Below, one piece after another: positions 15,200-23,792 of a DNA stretch of 51,108 bases; within the stretch, counting starts at the first letter, position 1; every line of letters begins with the position of its first letter. The notes beneath the pieces are model-generated. The model did no database searches. It was not told where the DNA came from and was given only the letters and a program-made list of their open reading frames with translations. Position numbers and translations under genes: made by a program. Source of the DNA: Actinomadura fibrosa (GTDB lineage: Bacteria > Actinomycetota > Actinomycetes > Streptosporangiales > Streptosporangiaceae); the NCBI RefSeq assembly GCF_900659615.1, contig NZ_CAACUY010000048.1:1-51108 (forward strand), written 5' to 3'.

Positions 15200-16206
15200 C
15201 GTTCCGCAGCGCGGTGATGGGCTCCGGATCCTGGGGCACGACGTTCGCGAAGCTGCTCCACGACGCCGGCGGCGAGGTGACGCTGTGGGCGCGCCGCCCG
15301 GAGGTCGTCGAGGCGATCAACGAGCGGCACGAGAACACCGACTACCTGCCCGGCGTCCCGCTTCCCGAGGGGCTCCGGGCGACGCTCGACCCGGCGGAGG
15401 CCCTCGCGGGGGCCGACTTCGTGGCGCTGGCCGTCCCGGCGCAGACGCTCCGGCAGAACCTTTCCGGCTGGGTCCCGCTGCTGCCGCCGGAGGCCGTCCT
15501 CGTCAGCCTGATGAAGGGCGTCGAGCTCGGCACCACGCGGCGGATGTCGGAGGTGATCCGCGAGGTCGCCGACGTGCCCGAGGAGCGGGTCGCGGTGTTC
15601 AGCGGCCCCAACCTGGCCCGCGAGATCGCGACCGGCGAGCCGAGCGCGGCGGTCGCCGCCTGCGTGGACGAGGACGCCGCGCGGGGCCTCCAGGCCGCGA
15701 CGATGACCCCGTACTTCCGCGTCTACACCTCCACCGACGTGATCGGCTGCGAGCTCGGCGGGGCGATCAAGAACATCGTCGCGCTGTGCGTCGGGATGTC
15801 GGTCGGCCTCGGGTTCGGGTCCAACACCCAGGCGGTGCTGATGACGCGCGGGCTCGCGGAGATCGCGCGGCTCGGCGCCGCGCTCGGCGCCGACGAGCAC
15901 ACCTTCGCCGGGCTCGCCGGGATGGGCGACCTCGTCGCGTCCTGCATCTCGCCGCTGGCGCGCAACCGCACGTTCGGCGAGAACCTCGGCCGCGGCATGA
16001 CGCTGGAGCAGGTCATCGCCGTCACCAAGCAGACGGCCGAGGGCGTGAAGTCGTCCGAGGCGGTGCTGGAGCTCGCCGGCAAGCACAACGTGGAGATGCC
16101 GATCACCGAGGCGGTGACCGCGGTGCTGTACCACGGCATGCCGATCAAGGAGGCGGCGATCTCGCTGATCTCGCGCTCGCCCAAGCCGGAGCGCTACGGC
16201 GTGTGA
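15196..16206 (+). CDS. gpsA: NAD(P)-dependent glycerol-3-phosphate dehydrogenase
   Basis: 336 residues. N-terminal Rossmann motif GSGSWGTTFA, then the GpsA signatures FSGPNLAREIA, ELGGAIKNIVALCVGMSVGLGFGSN, and catalytic-domain Lys in GAIKN. It reduces dihydroxyacetone phosphate to sn-glycerol-3-phosphate for phospholipids. The GTG start overlaps the plsC stop by 4 bp, and ddl follows 96 bp downstream. Confidence 0.97.
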   Translation: MTFRSAVMGSGSWGTTFAKLLHDAGGEVTLWARRPEVVEAINERHENTDYLPGVPLPEGLRATLDPAEALAGADFVALAVPAQTLRQNLSGWVPLLPPEAVLVSLMKGVELGTTRRMSEVIREVADVPEERVAVFSGPNLAREIATGEPSAAVAACVDEDAARGLQAATMTPYFRVYTSTDVIGCELGGAIKNIVALCVGMSVGLGFGSNTQAVLMTRGLAEIARLGAALGADEHTFAGLAGMGDLVASCISPLARNRTFGENLGRGMTLEQVIAVTKQTAEGVKSSEAVLELAGKHNVEMPITEAVTAVLYHGMPIKEAAISLISRSPKPERYGV

Positions 16207-16302
16207 CCCGTGGGGCGGGGACGGATCCGGAAGGCCGCGCCCCGGCTCCCGGCCGCCTCGCTCGTGGCCGACCCGGGGTGATCACCGGTAGGGTCGGGCA
16301 TC

Positions 16303-17427
16303 ATGTCCCAGGTTTCTCGCAAAGTTCGTGTGGCGGTGGTGTTCGGCGGGCGCAGCTCCGAGCACGCGATCTCCTGCGTCACCGCGGGCGCCGTCATGGC
16401 CGCCATCGACCGGGACCGCTACGAGGTGATCCCGGTCGGCATCGCCCGGGACGGCCGCTGGGTGCTCGCCCCCGAGGACCAGACCCTGGCCATCGAGGAC
16501 GGGCGGCTCCCCGAGGTCAGCGGCGAGGGCGCCCCGCTCGCGCTGCCCTTCGACCCGGACGGCCGCGGCCTGCTGGTCGTGGAGCCGGGCCGGGTCCCGG
16601 CGACGCTGGGCGAGGTCGACGTCGTGCTGCCGCTGCTGCACGGCCCGTACGGCGAGGACGGGACGATCCAGGGGATGCTCGACCTGGCCGGGGTCCGCTA
16701 CGTCGGCGCCGGGGTGCTGGCCAGCGCGGTCGGCATGGACAAGGGCTTCATGAAGCTCGTCTGGCAGGCGCAGGGGCTGCCCGTCGGCCCGTACGTGCTG
16801 ATCGGCGACCGCGAGTGGCGGCGGGAGCGCAAGCGCAAGCTCGACGAGGTCCGGGAGCTGGGCCTCGCGGACGGCCGCGCGGTGTTCGTCAAGCCGGCGC
16901 GGGCCGGGTCGAGCATGGGCATCAGCCGCGTCACGTCCGAGGACGGCCTGGAGGCCGCGATCGAGGCGGCCCGCGAGCACGACCCCAAGGTGATCGTCGA
17001 GGCGGCGATCGAGGGCCGCGAGATCGAGTGCGGGGTGCTCCAGGGTCTCGACGACGGACCGCCCGAGGCGAGCCTGCCCGCCGAGGTGCTGATGGGCGGC
17101 GGCCGCGACTTCTACGACTTCGAGACCAAGTACCTCGACGGCGCCACCACGATGGCGATCCCGCCGGACCTCCCGCCGGAGGCCGTCGAGGAGGTCCGGC
17201 GCATCGCCGCGCAGGCGTTCGACGCGCTCGACTGCGAGGGCCTCGCCCGGGTCGACTTCTTCCTCACCCCCGGCGGCGACTGGATCCTCAACGAGATCAA
17301 CACCATGCCGGGCTTCACCCCGGCGTCGGCGTTCCCGCAGATGTGGGCCGCGACGGGGCTGGACTACCCGTCCCTGGTCGACCGCCTGATCCAGACCGCG
17401 CTGAAGCGCTCCACCGGCCTGCGCTGA
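16303..17427 (+). CDS. ddl: D-alanine--D-alanine ligase
   Basis: 374 residues with the ATP-grasp fold: N-terminal VVFGGRSSEHAISC, LLHGPYGEDGTIQG, KPARAGSSMGISRV, and the C-terminal LARVDFFL ... LNEINTMPGFTPASAFPQMW. It makes the D-Ala-D-Ala dipeptide of peptidoglycan precursors. The residues after GEDG and EIN are those of ordinary D-Ala-D-Ala ligases, with no evidence of a D-lactate or vancomycin-resistance type. The next gene converges on it with only 9 bp between stops and no hairpin. Confidence 0.96.
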   Translation: MSQVSRKVRVAVVFGGRSSEHAISCVTAGAVMAAIDRDRYEVIPVGIARDGRWVLAPEDQTLAIEDGRLPEVSGEGAPLALPFDPDGRGLLVVEPGRVPATLGEVDVVLPLLHGPYGEDGTIQGMLDLAGVRYVGAGVLASAVGMDKGFMKLVWQAQGLPVGPYVLIGDREWRRERKRKLDEVRELGLADGRAVFVKPARAGSSMGISRVTSEDGLEAAIEAAREHDPKVIVEAAIEGREIECGVLQGLDDGPPEASLPAEVLMGGGRDFYDFETKYLDGATTMAIPPDLPPEAVEEVRRIAAQAFDALDCEGLARVDFFLTPGGDWILNEINTMPGFTPASAFPQMWAATGLDYPSLVDRLIQTALKRSTGLR

Positions 17428-17436
17428 CCTCGTCCT

Positions 17437-19353
17437 TCACGCGCCGTACGGGATCCAGCCGCGGTCGGCGAGGGTGGTCGCGTCGGTGGCGCGGGCGCCG
17501 GACCGGGAGAACGTCCACAGGGTGCCGCCGATGACGAGCGAGCGCTGGATCGAGGAGCCGTAGTCCTTGCCCGGGTGCCCGATGGTCCCGGCGTGCTTGA
17601 TCCCGGTTCCCGTGATCTTGAGGACGAGCGCCTCGCCGGCCCCCGTCGCGGACTGGATGACGGGAACGACCGTGAGGCCCGTCGCGGGCCAGTACAGGAA
17701 CGCGTGCGGATCGAAACCGACCCCGGACGAGGCGCCCGGCAGCGTGAAGGCGCCCACCCGGCGCGGCGCGCCGCCGACGTCGAACAGCGACGCCTGCATG
17801 CCGCCGGCCGTGCCTGCCGCGTCGGCGTCCTGGCCGATGCCGAGCAGCCGTCCGTCCGCCATCGGATGCAGGTACGCCGAGTACCCCCTGATCTTCAGCT
17901 CGCCGGTGAGGCGCGGACGGTCCGGATCCGCCAGATCGAGCACGTACAGCGGATCGACCTGCCGGAACGTCACCACGTACGCCAGCGCGCCGAGGAACCG
18001 GACCGCGTAGATGCGCTCGCCCTTGCCGAGCCCGTCGACCCGTCCGGCCTGCTCCAGCCGCGCGCCCTTCTGCGCGAGCACGTACACCGAACTCTGCGAC
18101 GACGCGGACCTTCTGCTCGGCTCCCCGGTCGTCGTCGTGGCCAGGCGCAGATCGCCGTGGAACTCCGACATCGCGTACTGGTTCAGCAGGCTCCCTTGGA
18201 CTGAGCCGGACGCCGCGTATCGGGGCCGTCCGGGCTGGCTGACGTCGAACTTGTGGACGTCCGTGCGGTACACGACCGGCCCCGGATCGGACTCCGGCTT
18301 GCTGAAGTCCACCGGCCCCGGCGGCGGGGGAGAGGCGATGTAGAGGCTGGATCCGGTGCCGTAGACGTGCGGGACCGCGGTGTTCAGGCCGTCGGCGGAG
18401 ACGGAGACCGGCGACGGGTCGCGGAGCCCCCGCGCCAGGTCGAACGTCAGCACGCTGAACAGGCCGGCTCCGGCGTACGCGGCGGGATGGCCGACCTGGT
18501 CGCAGGGCGTCCGATAGGTCACGGCCTGCCCGCCCTCGTTCACGGTGAACGCGGGCAGGAAGGCGTCGAGCGGGGCCTTCCACACCTCGACCCGGTTGCG
18601 CTCGGTCGCCTCCTTCCCGCCCTCCTGCGGCGAGGGAAAGGCGATGCGGGGCGTCGACCGAAGCACGACGCGGACCACCGTGCCGTTCTGCCGCGCGTCC
18701 AGGTACGCGGCGTCGGACGTCATCGTTCCGATGACCTTCGGGGCGCCGGACAGGTCGATCAGCGTCAGGTCGGTCCGCGCACCGATGGGGGCGGGCCGCC
18801 CGCCGGGGCCGACGTCGTCGACGGCCATGAGGGAGCGGGAGGTCAGCACGAGGGCGCGGTCGCCGCTCAGCAGCAGCTGCCCGGCGCCCTCGGGATCCCA
18901 GCGGTGCTCGCGGTCGCGGAGATCGAGGGTGTGCGTCACCTTGCGCGTCGCGGGGTCGATGACCCGCAGGCGGCCGGCCGCGAGCGCGATGATGCGGCGC
19001 CCGTCGGTCTTCACGGTGTCGGGCTCGTCCGCGTCCGGCTCATGGGCGTTGGTGTTGGAATGGGCGGGTGCCTGCGCTTCGGCCCGTCCCGGGACGCCCG
19101 GCGCCCCGAACGCCGTGTCGCCGTCGGGCAGGCGGGTCCGTGCCCAGCCGTCGAGCCCGTAGGGGCCGACCTGGTCGGCGGTCGCGCGGCGCAGGCCGTC
19201 CAGCACGGCGTCGCAGCCGCTGTAGTTGACCAGCCGGATCCGCTGCGGCTCCACCGGCCCGGGGCGCGCGGGCGTATCGGAGGAGCCGGTGCAGCCGAGC
19301 GCCGGAAGCACGATCGCGGCCGACGCCGTCAGAGCGAGCAGACGGGCACGCAT
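17437..19353 (-). CDS. Secreted beta-propeller domain lipoprotein (PF09826 type)
   Basis: 638 residues from the ATG at 19353 (CCAAGG upstream). The N-terminus MRARLLALTASAAIVLPALGC is a lipoprotein signal with the lipobox LGC. After a short linker, SNTNAHEPDADEPDTVKTDG matches the hallmark of the 'beta propeller domain' family (TNVQ..VDEPDIVKTDG). The remainder shows propeller-blade repeats (SVYVLAQ, LYVLDLADPDRPRLTGEL). The function is unknown; it is presumably anchored outside the membrane. It marks the left end of a variable region inside an otherwise conserved gene order. Confidence 0.85.
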   Translation of the reverse strand: MRARLLALTASAAIVLPALGCTGSSDTPARPGPVEPQRIRLVNYSGCDAVLDGLRRATADQVGPYGLDGWARTRLPDGDTAFGAPGVPGRAEAQAPAHSNTNAHEPDADEPDTVKTDGRRIIALAAGRLRVIDPATRKVTHTLDLRDREHRWDPEGAGQLLLSGDRALVLTSRSLMAVDDVGPGGRPAPIGARTDLTLIDLSGAPKVIGTMTSDAAYLDARQNGTVVRVVLRSTPRIAFPSPQEGGKEATERNRVEVWKAPLDAFLPAFTVNEGGQAVTYRTPCDQVGHPAAYAGAGLFSVLTFDLARGLRDPSPVSVSADGLNTAVPHVYGTGSSLYIASPPPPGPVDFSKPESDPGPVVYRTDVHKFDVSQPGRPRYAASGSVQGSLLNQYAMSEFHGDLRLATTTTGEPSRRSASSQSSVYVLAQKGARLEQAGRVDGLGKGERIYAVRFLGALAYVVTFRQVDPLYVLDLADPDRPRLTGELKIRGYSAYLHPMADGRLLGIGQDADAAGTAGGMQASLFDVGGAPRRVGAFTLPGASSGVGFDPHAFLYWPATGLTVVPVIQSATGAGEALVLKITGTGIKHAGTIGHPGKDYGSSIQRSLVIGGTLWTFSRSGARATDATTLADRGWIPYGA

Positions 19354-19507
19354 TGACCTTGGACGCTCCGGTGGCCTCCGGGGTTCCCGAGGATCCCGGG
19401 ATTTCCCGGTGATGCCCGCCTTACTCAAGCTTCAGATCGCTGAAACCGCGCCGAAACAGCCCGCACGGCATGATCGTGGAATCCCTGAGACCGCCTGGAA
19501 AGGACCC

Positions 19508-20149
19508 GTGACCTTGCCGTCCTCGCTCGCCGTCCCGCTGCGCCCAGCGCCCGGACCCGCCGCCCACCACGACCCCCTGCGCGGCGACCGGACGCGGGAG
19601 GTCCCCGGGCACGAACGCTGGCACCCCGACATCCCCGCCGTCGCCGAGGTCATCACCGGCGGCTCGGTCCGGATGGAGTGCCAGGCCCGCGAGCCGGGCG
19701 CCGACGCGCTGCTGTGCGGGCCGCTCGTCGTGGTCGGCGCGGAACCGGGCGACGTGATCGTCGTGGACGTCGTCGCCGTCGGACGGGCCGACGGCCTGTA
19801 CGCCCCCTCCGGGCACCCGGGCCTCATCGGCTGCGCGCCGTCCGCCGACACGCTGCCCGGCGGCCCCACCGCGGAGGCCGCGCGCAGCGAGGCGCTCGGC
19901 CGCGCCCTCGGCGGCTGCGCCATCGCCCCCCTCACCGCCGGATCGCGGATCCTGCTGCCCGTCCACGTCCGCGGCGCGAAGCTGTCGGTCGGCGACCTGC
20001 ACTTCCCCGGCCGCGGCGCGGTCGACTGCCGCCGCGCCGGCCTGCCCGGCTGGATCGACCTGCGCGTCAACCTGACCAGGCGCGGCGTCGAGCGGTTCCG
20101 CGTCACCGGCCCGATGCTGATGCCCGAGCCGTCGCCGCGGATCGCCTAA
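19508..20149 (+). CDS. Short acetamidase/formamidase-like protein
   Basis: 213 residues from the GTG at 19508 (GGAAAGGA upstream). HERWHPDIPAVAEVITGG, GPLVVVGAEPGDVIVVDV and LHFPGRG are FmdA/AmdA-type motifs. Canonical family members have about 400 residues. Here the first beta-rich segment joins directly to a shortened second half, with no frameshift or stop nearby, so it is a compact variant rather than a broken gene. Amide hydrolase activity is uncertain. Its TAA overlaps the TAG of the convergent gene (20146-20149). Confidence 0.7.
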   Translation: MTLPSSLAVPLRPAPGPAAHHDPLRGDRTREVPGHERWHPDIPAVAEVITGGSVRMECQAREPGADALLCGPLVVVGAEPGDVIVVDVVAVGRADGLYAPSGHPGLIGCAPSADTLPGGPTAEAARSEALGRALGGCAIAPLTAGSRILLPVHVRGAKLSVGDLHFPGRGAVDCRRAGLPGWIDLRVNLTRRGVERFRVTGPMLMPEPSPRIA

Positions 20150-20517
20150 CCGTCGTCCTTCCTCCGTTTCTCGTGCCGGGCGATCGCCGTGTCGATCTGG
20201 ACGCACAGCTTCGAGCCCAGCGGCCAGCCGACGTAGTGCGTCAGGAAGACGCCGATCTCGCGCAGCTCGTCCGGGGACAGCTCGCCGTTGGCCAGCGCGG
20301 CGGGAAGCTGGACCTCCAGCACGTCGGTCAGCCCCTGCCCGGCCAGCACGCCGACGAGCAGCAGCCGCCGGTCCCGCAGGCTCAGCCCGGGGCGCGTCCA
20401 GATGTCGCCGAACAGGTGGTCCACGGTGATGCCCATGAAGTCGCCGACCGGCTCGCCCACGTCCCAGCCGTAGACCCGGCGCATCATCTCCAGGCCGCGC
20501 TCGCGCCGCTCATCCAT
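20146..20517 (-). CDS. Carboxymuconolactone decarboxylase family protein
   Basis: 123 residues from the ATG at 20517, overlapping the preceding reading frame by 8 bp. RERGLEMMRRVYG, FGDIWTRPGLSLRDRRLLLVG and LREIGVFLTHYVGWP are typical of the CMD/AhpD fold. The CxxC of the AhpD peroxidase branch is absent, so a decarboxylase/lactone-type or unknown role is likelier than a peroxidase. It is the last gene of the four-gene ALDH-SDR-HIBDH-CMD operon. Confidence 0.85.
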   Translation of the reverse strand: MDERRERGLEMMRRVYGWDVGEPVGDFMGITVDHLFGDIWTRPGLSLRDRRLLLVGVLAGQGLTDVLEVQLPAALANGELSPDELREIGVFLTHYVGWPLGSKLCVQIDTAIARHEKRRKDDG

Positions 20518-21346
20518 CCGCGCCGTCCAGCCCGAGCCCGGCGGCGAGGCGGTCGAGGGCGAGCCGGGCCAGCGGGGCGTCCACGCCCGTCTCGCCGGCC
20601 AGCTCCAGGGCGAGCGACAGATCCTTCTCGCCCAGGTCCCTGACATGCGCCAGGATGCCGTACAGGTCGTCGTCCGGCGCCATCGGCGCGGTCGTCGGCC
20701 GCAGCATCACCGCCCCCGGCCCGCCGGTGATCGCGTCGCTGTGCTTCACGATCCGCGCGAGCCTGCGCAGCGGCACCCCCGACGCCTCCGCGAGCCGCTG
20801 CGCCTCCGCCGCCGCGGCGAACGAGACGAACTGCAACAGGTTCCGGGCCAGCTTGGCGCGCGTGCCCGCCCCGATCGGCCCCATGTGCAGGACGAGCCCG
20901 GCCCACGGCGCGAACTCCTCCCGGCACCGCTCGAACGCCGCCTCCGTCCCGCCCACCATCACCGCGAGGCTGCCCTCGACCGCCCCGACGACCGAGCCGC
21001 TGACCGGCGCGTCCACCACCTCGATCCCGTACCCAGCGCCGCGCTCGGCCAGCTCCTCCGCGGTCCTCGCGCGAATCGTCGAGTGGATCGCCAGCACCGT
21101 GCCGGGACGGGCGCTCGCCAGCACCTCCGCGCCCACCTCCGCCACCTGCGCGTCGTCCCGCACCATGATCGAGATCAGGTCCGCGTGCCGCGCCACCTCC
21201 GCGACGCTCGACGCCCCCCGCGCGCCCGCCTTCACCAGCGGCGCCACGGCCTCCGGACGCGCGTCGTGCACGACCACGCCCGCCGCCGCCAGATGCCCCG
21301 CCATCGGCGCACCCATCTGGCCCAGCCCGATGAACCCGGCGCTCAC
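20510..21346 (-). CDS. 3-hydroxyisobutyrate dehydrogenase-like NAD(P)-binding oxidoreductase
   Basis: 278 residues from the GTG at 21346, overlapping the SDR stop by 4 bp. GFIGLGQMGAPMAGHL is the N-terminal dinucleotide-binding motif, DAPVSGSVVGAVEGSLAVMVGG the substrate loop, and GAGTRAKLARNLLQF contains the catalytic Lys of the beta-hydroxyacid dehydrogenase family. The substrate would be a 3-hydroxy acid or, as in other family members, a small aldehyde acid. Its position in the operon suggests a late oxidation step. Confidence 0.85.
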   Translation of the reverse strand: MSAGFIGLGQMGAPMAGHLAAAGVVVHDARPEAVAPLVKAGARGASSVAEVARHADLISIMVRDDAQVAEVGAEVLASARPGTVLAIHSTIRARTAEELAERGAGYGIEVVDAPVSGSVVGAVEGSLAVMVGGTEAAFERCREEFAPWAGLVLHMGPIGAGTRAKLARNLLQFVSFAAAAEAQRLAEASGVPLRRLARIVKHSDAITGGPGAVMLRPTTAPMAPDDDLYGILAHVRDLGEKDLSLALELAGETGVDAPLARLALDRLAAGLGLDGADG

Positions 21347-22089
21347 GCCCGAAACACCTCCCCGCCGTCCACGTTGACGATCTGCCCGGTGATCCAGGCC
21401 GCGTCGTCCGACAGCAGGAACAGGCACGCCCCGACCAGGTCCTCGGGCGTCCCCATCCGCTTCAGCGCCATCTTGGTCTGGACGATCTTCTCGGACATGT
21501 TCCCCGGCACCACCCGCCGGTTCGCCTCGGTATCGATCGGGCCCGGCGCGATCGCGTTCACCCGGATGCCGAGGCTCCCGAGCTCGTGCGCGAGCTGCTG
21601 CGTGATCCCGTTCACGCCGACCTTCGCCAGCCCGTAGAAGCCGGAGTACTGCCAGGCCGCCGTGGACGACTGGTTCACGATCGACCCGCCGCCGCGCGCC
21701 TCCATGTGCGGACGGCAGGCACGCGCGCACAGCAGCGCCCCGTCCATGTTCACGGCCATGAACCTCTTGTAGTAGTCCCAGTCGACCGTGAACAGGAAGT
21801 CCAGCTTCATCGTCCCGAAGATCGCGGCGTTGTTGACGAGGTGGTCGATGCCGCCGAACCGGTCCACGGCCGCCTCCGCCATCGCCTCCACCGACACGGG
21901 ATCCGACACGTCCGTCCGCACGAACAGGCCCTTCAGCTCGTCCGCGACGCCCTGCCCGCGCTCGTCGACGTCCGCCACGACCACGGACGCCCCCTCACCC
22001 GCCAGCGCCCGCGCGTACGCCTCCCCGATGCCCTGCGCGGCCCCGGTGACCACCGCGACCCTCCCCTCGAACCTGCCCGTCCCGGTCAT
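21343..22089 (-). CDS. Short-chain dehydrogenase/reductase
   Basis: 248 residues. TGAAQGIG cofactor motif, NNAAI, catalytic Ser (NQSSTAAW) and YGLAK (Tyr-x3-Lys), and the C-terminal ITGQIVNVDGG. A classical SDR oxidising an alcohol or reducing a carbonyl; Asp in VVADVDE after strand 2 suggests NAD preference. The ATG at 22089 overlaps the aldehyde dehydrogenase stop (ATGA). It is the second gene of the coupled catabolic operon. Confidence 0.92.
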   Translation of the reverse strand: MTGTGRFEGRVAVVTGAAQGIGEAYARALAGEGASVVVADVDERGQGVADELKGLFVRTDVSDPVSVEAMAEAAVDRFGGIDHLVNNAAIFGTMKLDFLFTVDWDYYKRFMAVNMDGALLCARACRPHMEARGGGSIVNQSSTAAWQYSGFYGLAKVGVNGITQQLAHELGSLGIRVNAIAPGPIDTEANRRVVPGNMSEKIVQTKMALKRMGTPEDLVGACLFLLSDDAAWITGQIVNVDGGEVFRA

Positions 22090-23543
22090 GTCGCCTCCGC
22101 GATCGCCTTGGTCTCCAGGTACTCCTCGAACCCCGCCACGCCCATCTCGCGGCCGACACCCGACTGCTTGTAGCCGCCGAACGGCACGTCCGCGCCGTAC
22201 CAGACGCCGCCGTTGACGCTGACCGTCCCCGTCCGCAGCCGCGCCGCGACCGCCCGCGCCCGCGCGACGTCCCCGCCGTGCACCGCGCCCGACAACCCGT
22301 ACGGCGAGTCGTTCGCGATCCGGACCGCGTCGTCGTCGCCGTCGTGCGGCAGGACCACCAGGACCGGACCGAAGATCTCCTCCCGCGCCGTCCGGCACGC
22401 GTTCGTCAACCCGGTGACCAGCGTCGGCTCGATCCAGAACCCCCGGTCCCGGCCCGCGGGCCGGCCACCGCCGCACGCGAACGCCCCGCCCTCCTCCACG
22501 GCCAGCTCCAGGTACCGCTCGATCCGGTCCCGCTGCCGCGCCGAGATCACCGGGCCGCAGATCGTCCGCTCGTCCTGAGGATCACCGGGCCCGAGCCCCG
22601 CCATCGCCTTCGCCGTGATCGCGACCGCCTCGTCGTACCGGGCGCGCGGCACCAGCAGCCGCGTCGTGATCGCGCAGCCCTGCCCGGCGTGCGTGACCGC
22701 CGCGAACGCCGCGTACGAGCACGCCGCCCGCAGGTCGGCGTCGTCCAGGACCACGAACGCCGACTTCCCGCCGAGCTCCAGGAACACCCGCTTCAGCGTC
22801 CCGGCCGCGGCGGTCATCACGCTCCGCCCCGTCGCCGTCGACCCGGTGAACGACACGAGATCCACCCGCGGATCCTCGACGAGCTGCGCCCCCAGCGCGT
22901 GATCGGACGAGGTCACCACATTGACGACCCCGGCCGGGACGTCCGTCTCCTCCGCGATCAGCTCGCCCAGCACCGCCGCGCACCACGGCGTGTCCGGCGC
23001 CGGCTTCAGCACCACCGTGTTGCCCGCGGCGAGCGCCGGACCCACCTTGGCCAGGTTGATCTGGTGCGGGAAGTTCCACGGCGTGATCGCGCCGACCACC
23101 CCGACCGGCTCCCGCACCACGCGCCGGTGACTCGCGATCCCCATCGGCTCCGCCCGCCCGAGGTCCCGCTCCCACGCGTACGACTCGGCCAGCTCCGCGA
23201 ACCACCCGAGATCGTCCACCGGGGCGTCCAACTGCGCGCCGAACGTCAGGAAGCGCGGCGCGCCGACCTCCCGGATCGTCAGCTCGCGCACCTCGTCGGC
23301 GTGCCGCAGCAGCGCCTCCCGGAGCTGCCGCAGGCACCGGACGCGCAGCGCGAGATCCGTCGCCCAGCCCGTCTCGTCGAACGCCCGCCGCGCCGCCGCG
23401 ATGGCGGCGTCCATCTCCGCCGCCGTGGCATCCGCCGCGGTACCGAGCACCTCCTCCGTCGCCGGATCCACCGTCTCGAAGGCACCCCGCCCGGCAACGA
23501 GCCGCCCGTCCACCAGAAGCAAGCGATCGCTAGGTCTGGACAC
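22086..23543 (-). CDS. Aldehyde dehydrogenase, first gene of the TetR-linked operon
   Basis: 485 residues from the GTG at 23543. Motifs: TPWNFPHQINLAKVGPALAAGN, FTGSTATGR, catalytic Glu in FLELGGKS and catalytic Cys in HAGQGCAITTR, then EEIFGPVL and PFGGYKQSGVGREMG. It oxidises an aldehyde to the acid with NAD(P). The GTG lies inside the palindrome CTGGACA-NN-TGTCCAG, 9 bp after a plausible -10 box, so the transcript is probably leaderless and repressed by the TetR protein encoded at 29058. Genes 2-4 follow with 4- to 8-bp overlaps. Confidence 0.94.
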   Translation of the reverse strand: MSRPSDRLLLVDGRLVAGRGAFETVDPATEEVLGTAADATAAEMDAAIAAARRAFDETGWATDLALRVRCLRQLREALLRHADEVRELTIREVGAPRFLTFGAQLDAPVDDLGWFAELAESYAWERDLGRAEPMGIASHRRVVREPVGVVGAITPWNFPHQINLAKVGPALAAGNTVVLKPAPDTPWCAAVLGELIAEETDVPAGVVNVVTSSDHALGAQLVEDPRVDLVSFTGSTATGRSVMTAAAGTLKRVFLELGGKSAFVVLDDADLRAACSYAAFAAVTHAGQGCAITTRLLVPRARYDEAVAITAKAMAGLGPGDPQDERTICGPVISARQRDRIERYLELAVEEGGAFACGGGRPAGRDRGFWIEPTLVTGLTNACRTAREEIFGPVLVVLPHDGDDDAVRIANDSPYGLSGAVHGGDVARARAVAARLRTGTVSVNGGVWYGADVPFGGYKQSGVGREMGVAGFEEYLETKAIAEAT

Positions 23544-23580
23544 CTGTCCAGACTACAGTTCAGCCCCACCCCACCCGCAA
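23536..23580 (-). promoter_or_regulatory. Promoter-operator of the ALDH operon (leaderless, palindrome over the start codon)
   Basis: On the minus strand: -35 TTGCGG (23580-23575), 17-bp spacer, -10 TGTAGT (23557-23552), then the palindrome CTGGACA-GG-TGTCCAG (23551-23536), with 9-bp arms when flanking GT/AC are counted. Its centre contains the GTG start at 23543. The 29-bp stretch 23536-23564 matches the TetR promoter at 29037-29065 at 25 positions. Confidence 0.8.
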
Positions 23581-23792
23581 CCCCCACCCACCCCCAACAC
23601 GTCCGCCGTCCCGCACTAGCCCATCGCAATCACGCCGCACTGCTCGCCATCCGGCCATCAACGACAAGCTGCCGGGTGTTTGTTAATTTATATACCGCGA
23701 TTTGTCTGGAATGTTTTGCGATCTCGTTTGTCGGCGTCGGATTTCCCGCATTCGCATCCGGTAATCGCCTCGCCCCGGCTAGTGTTCTCGCC

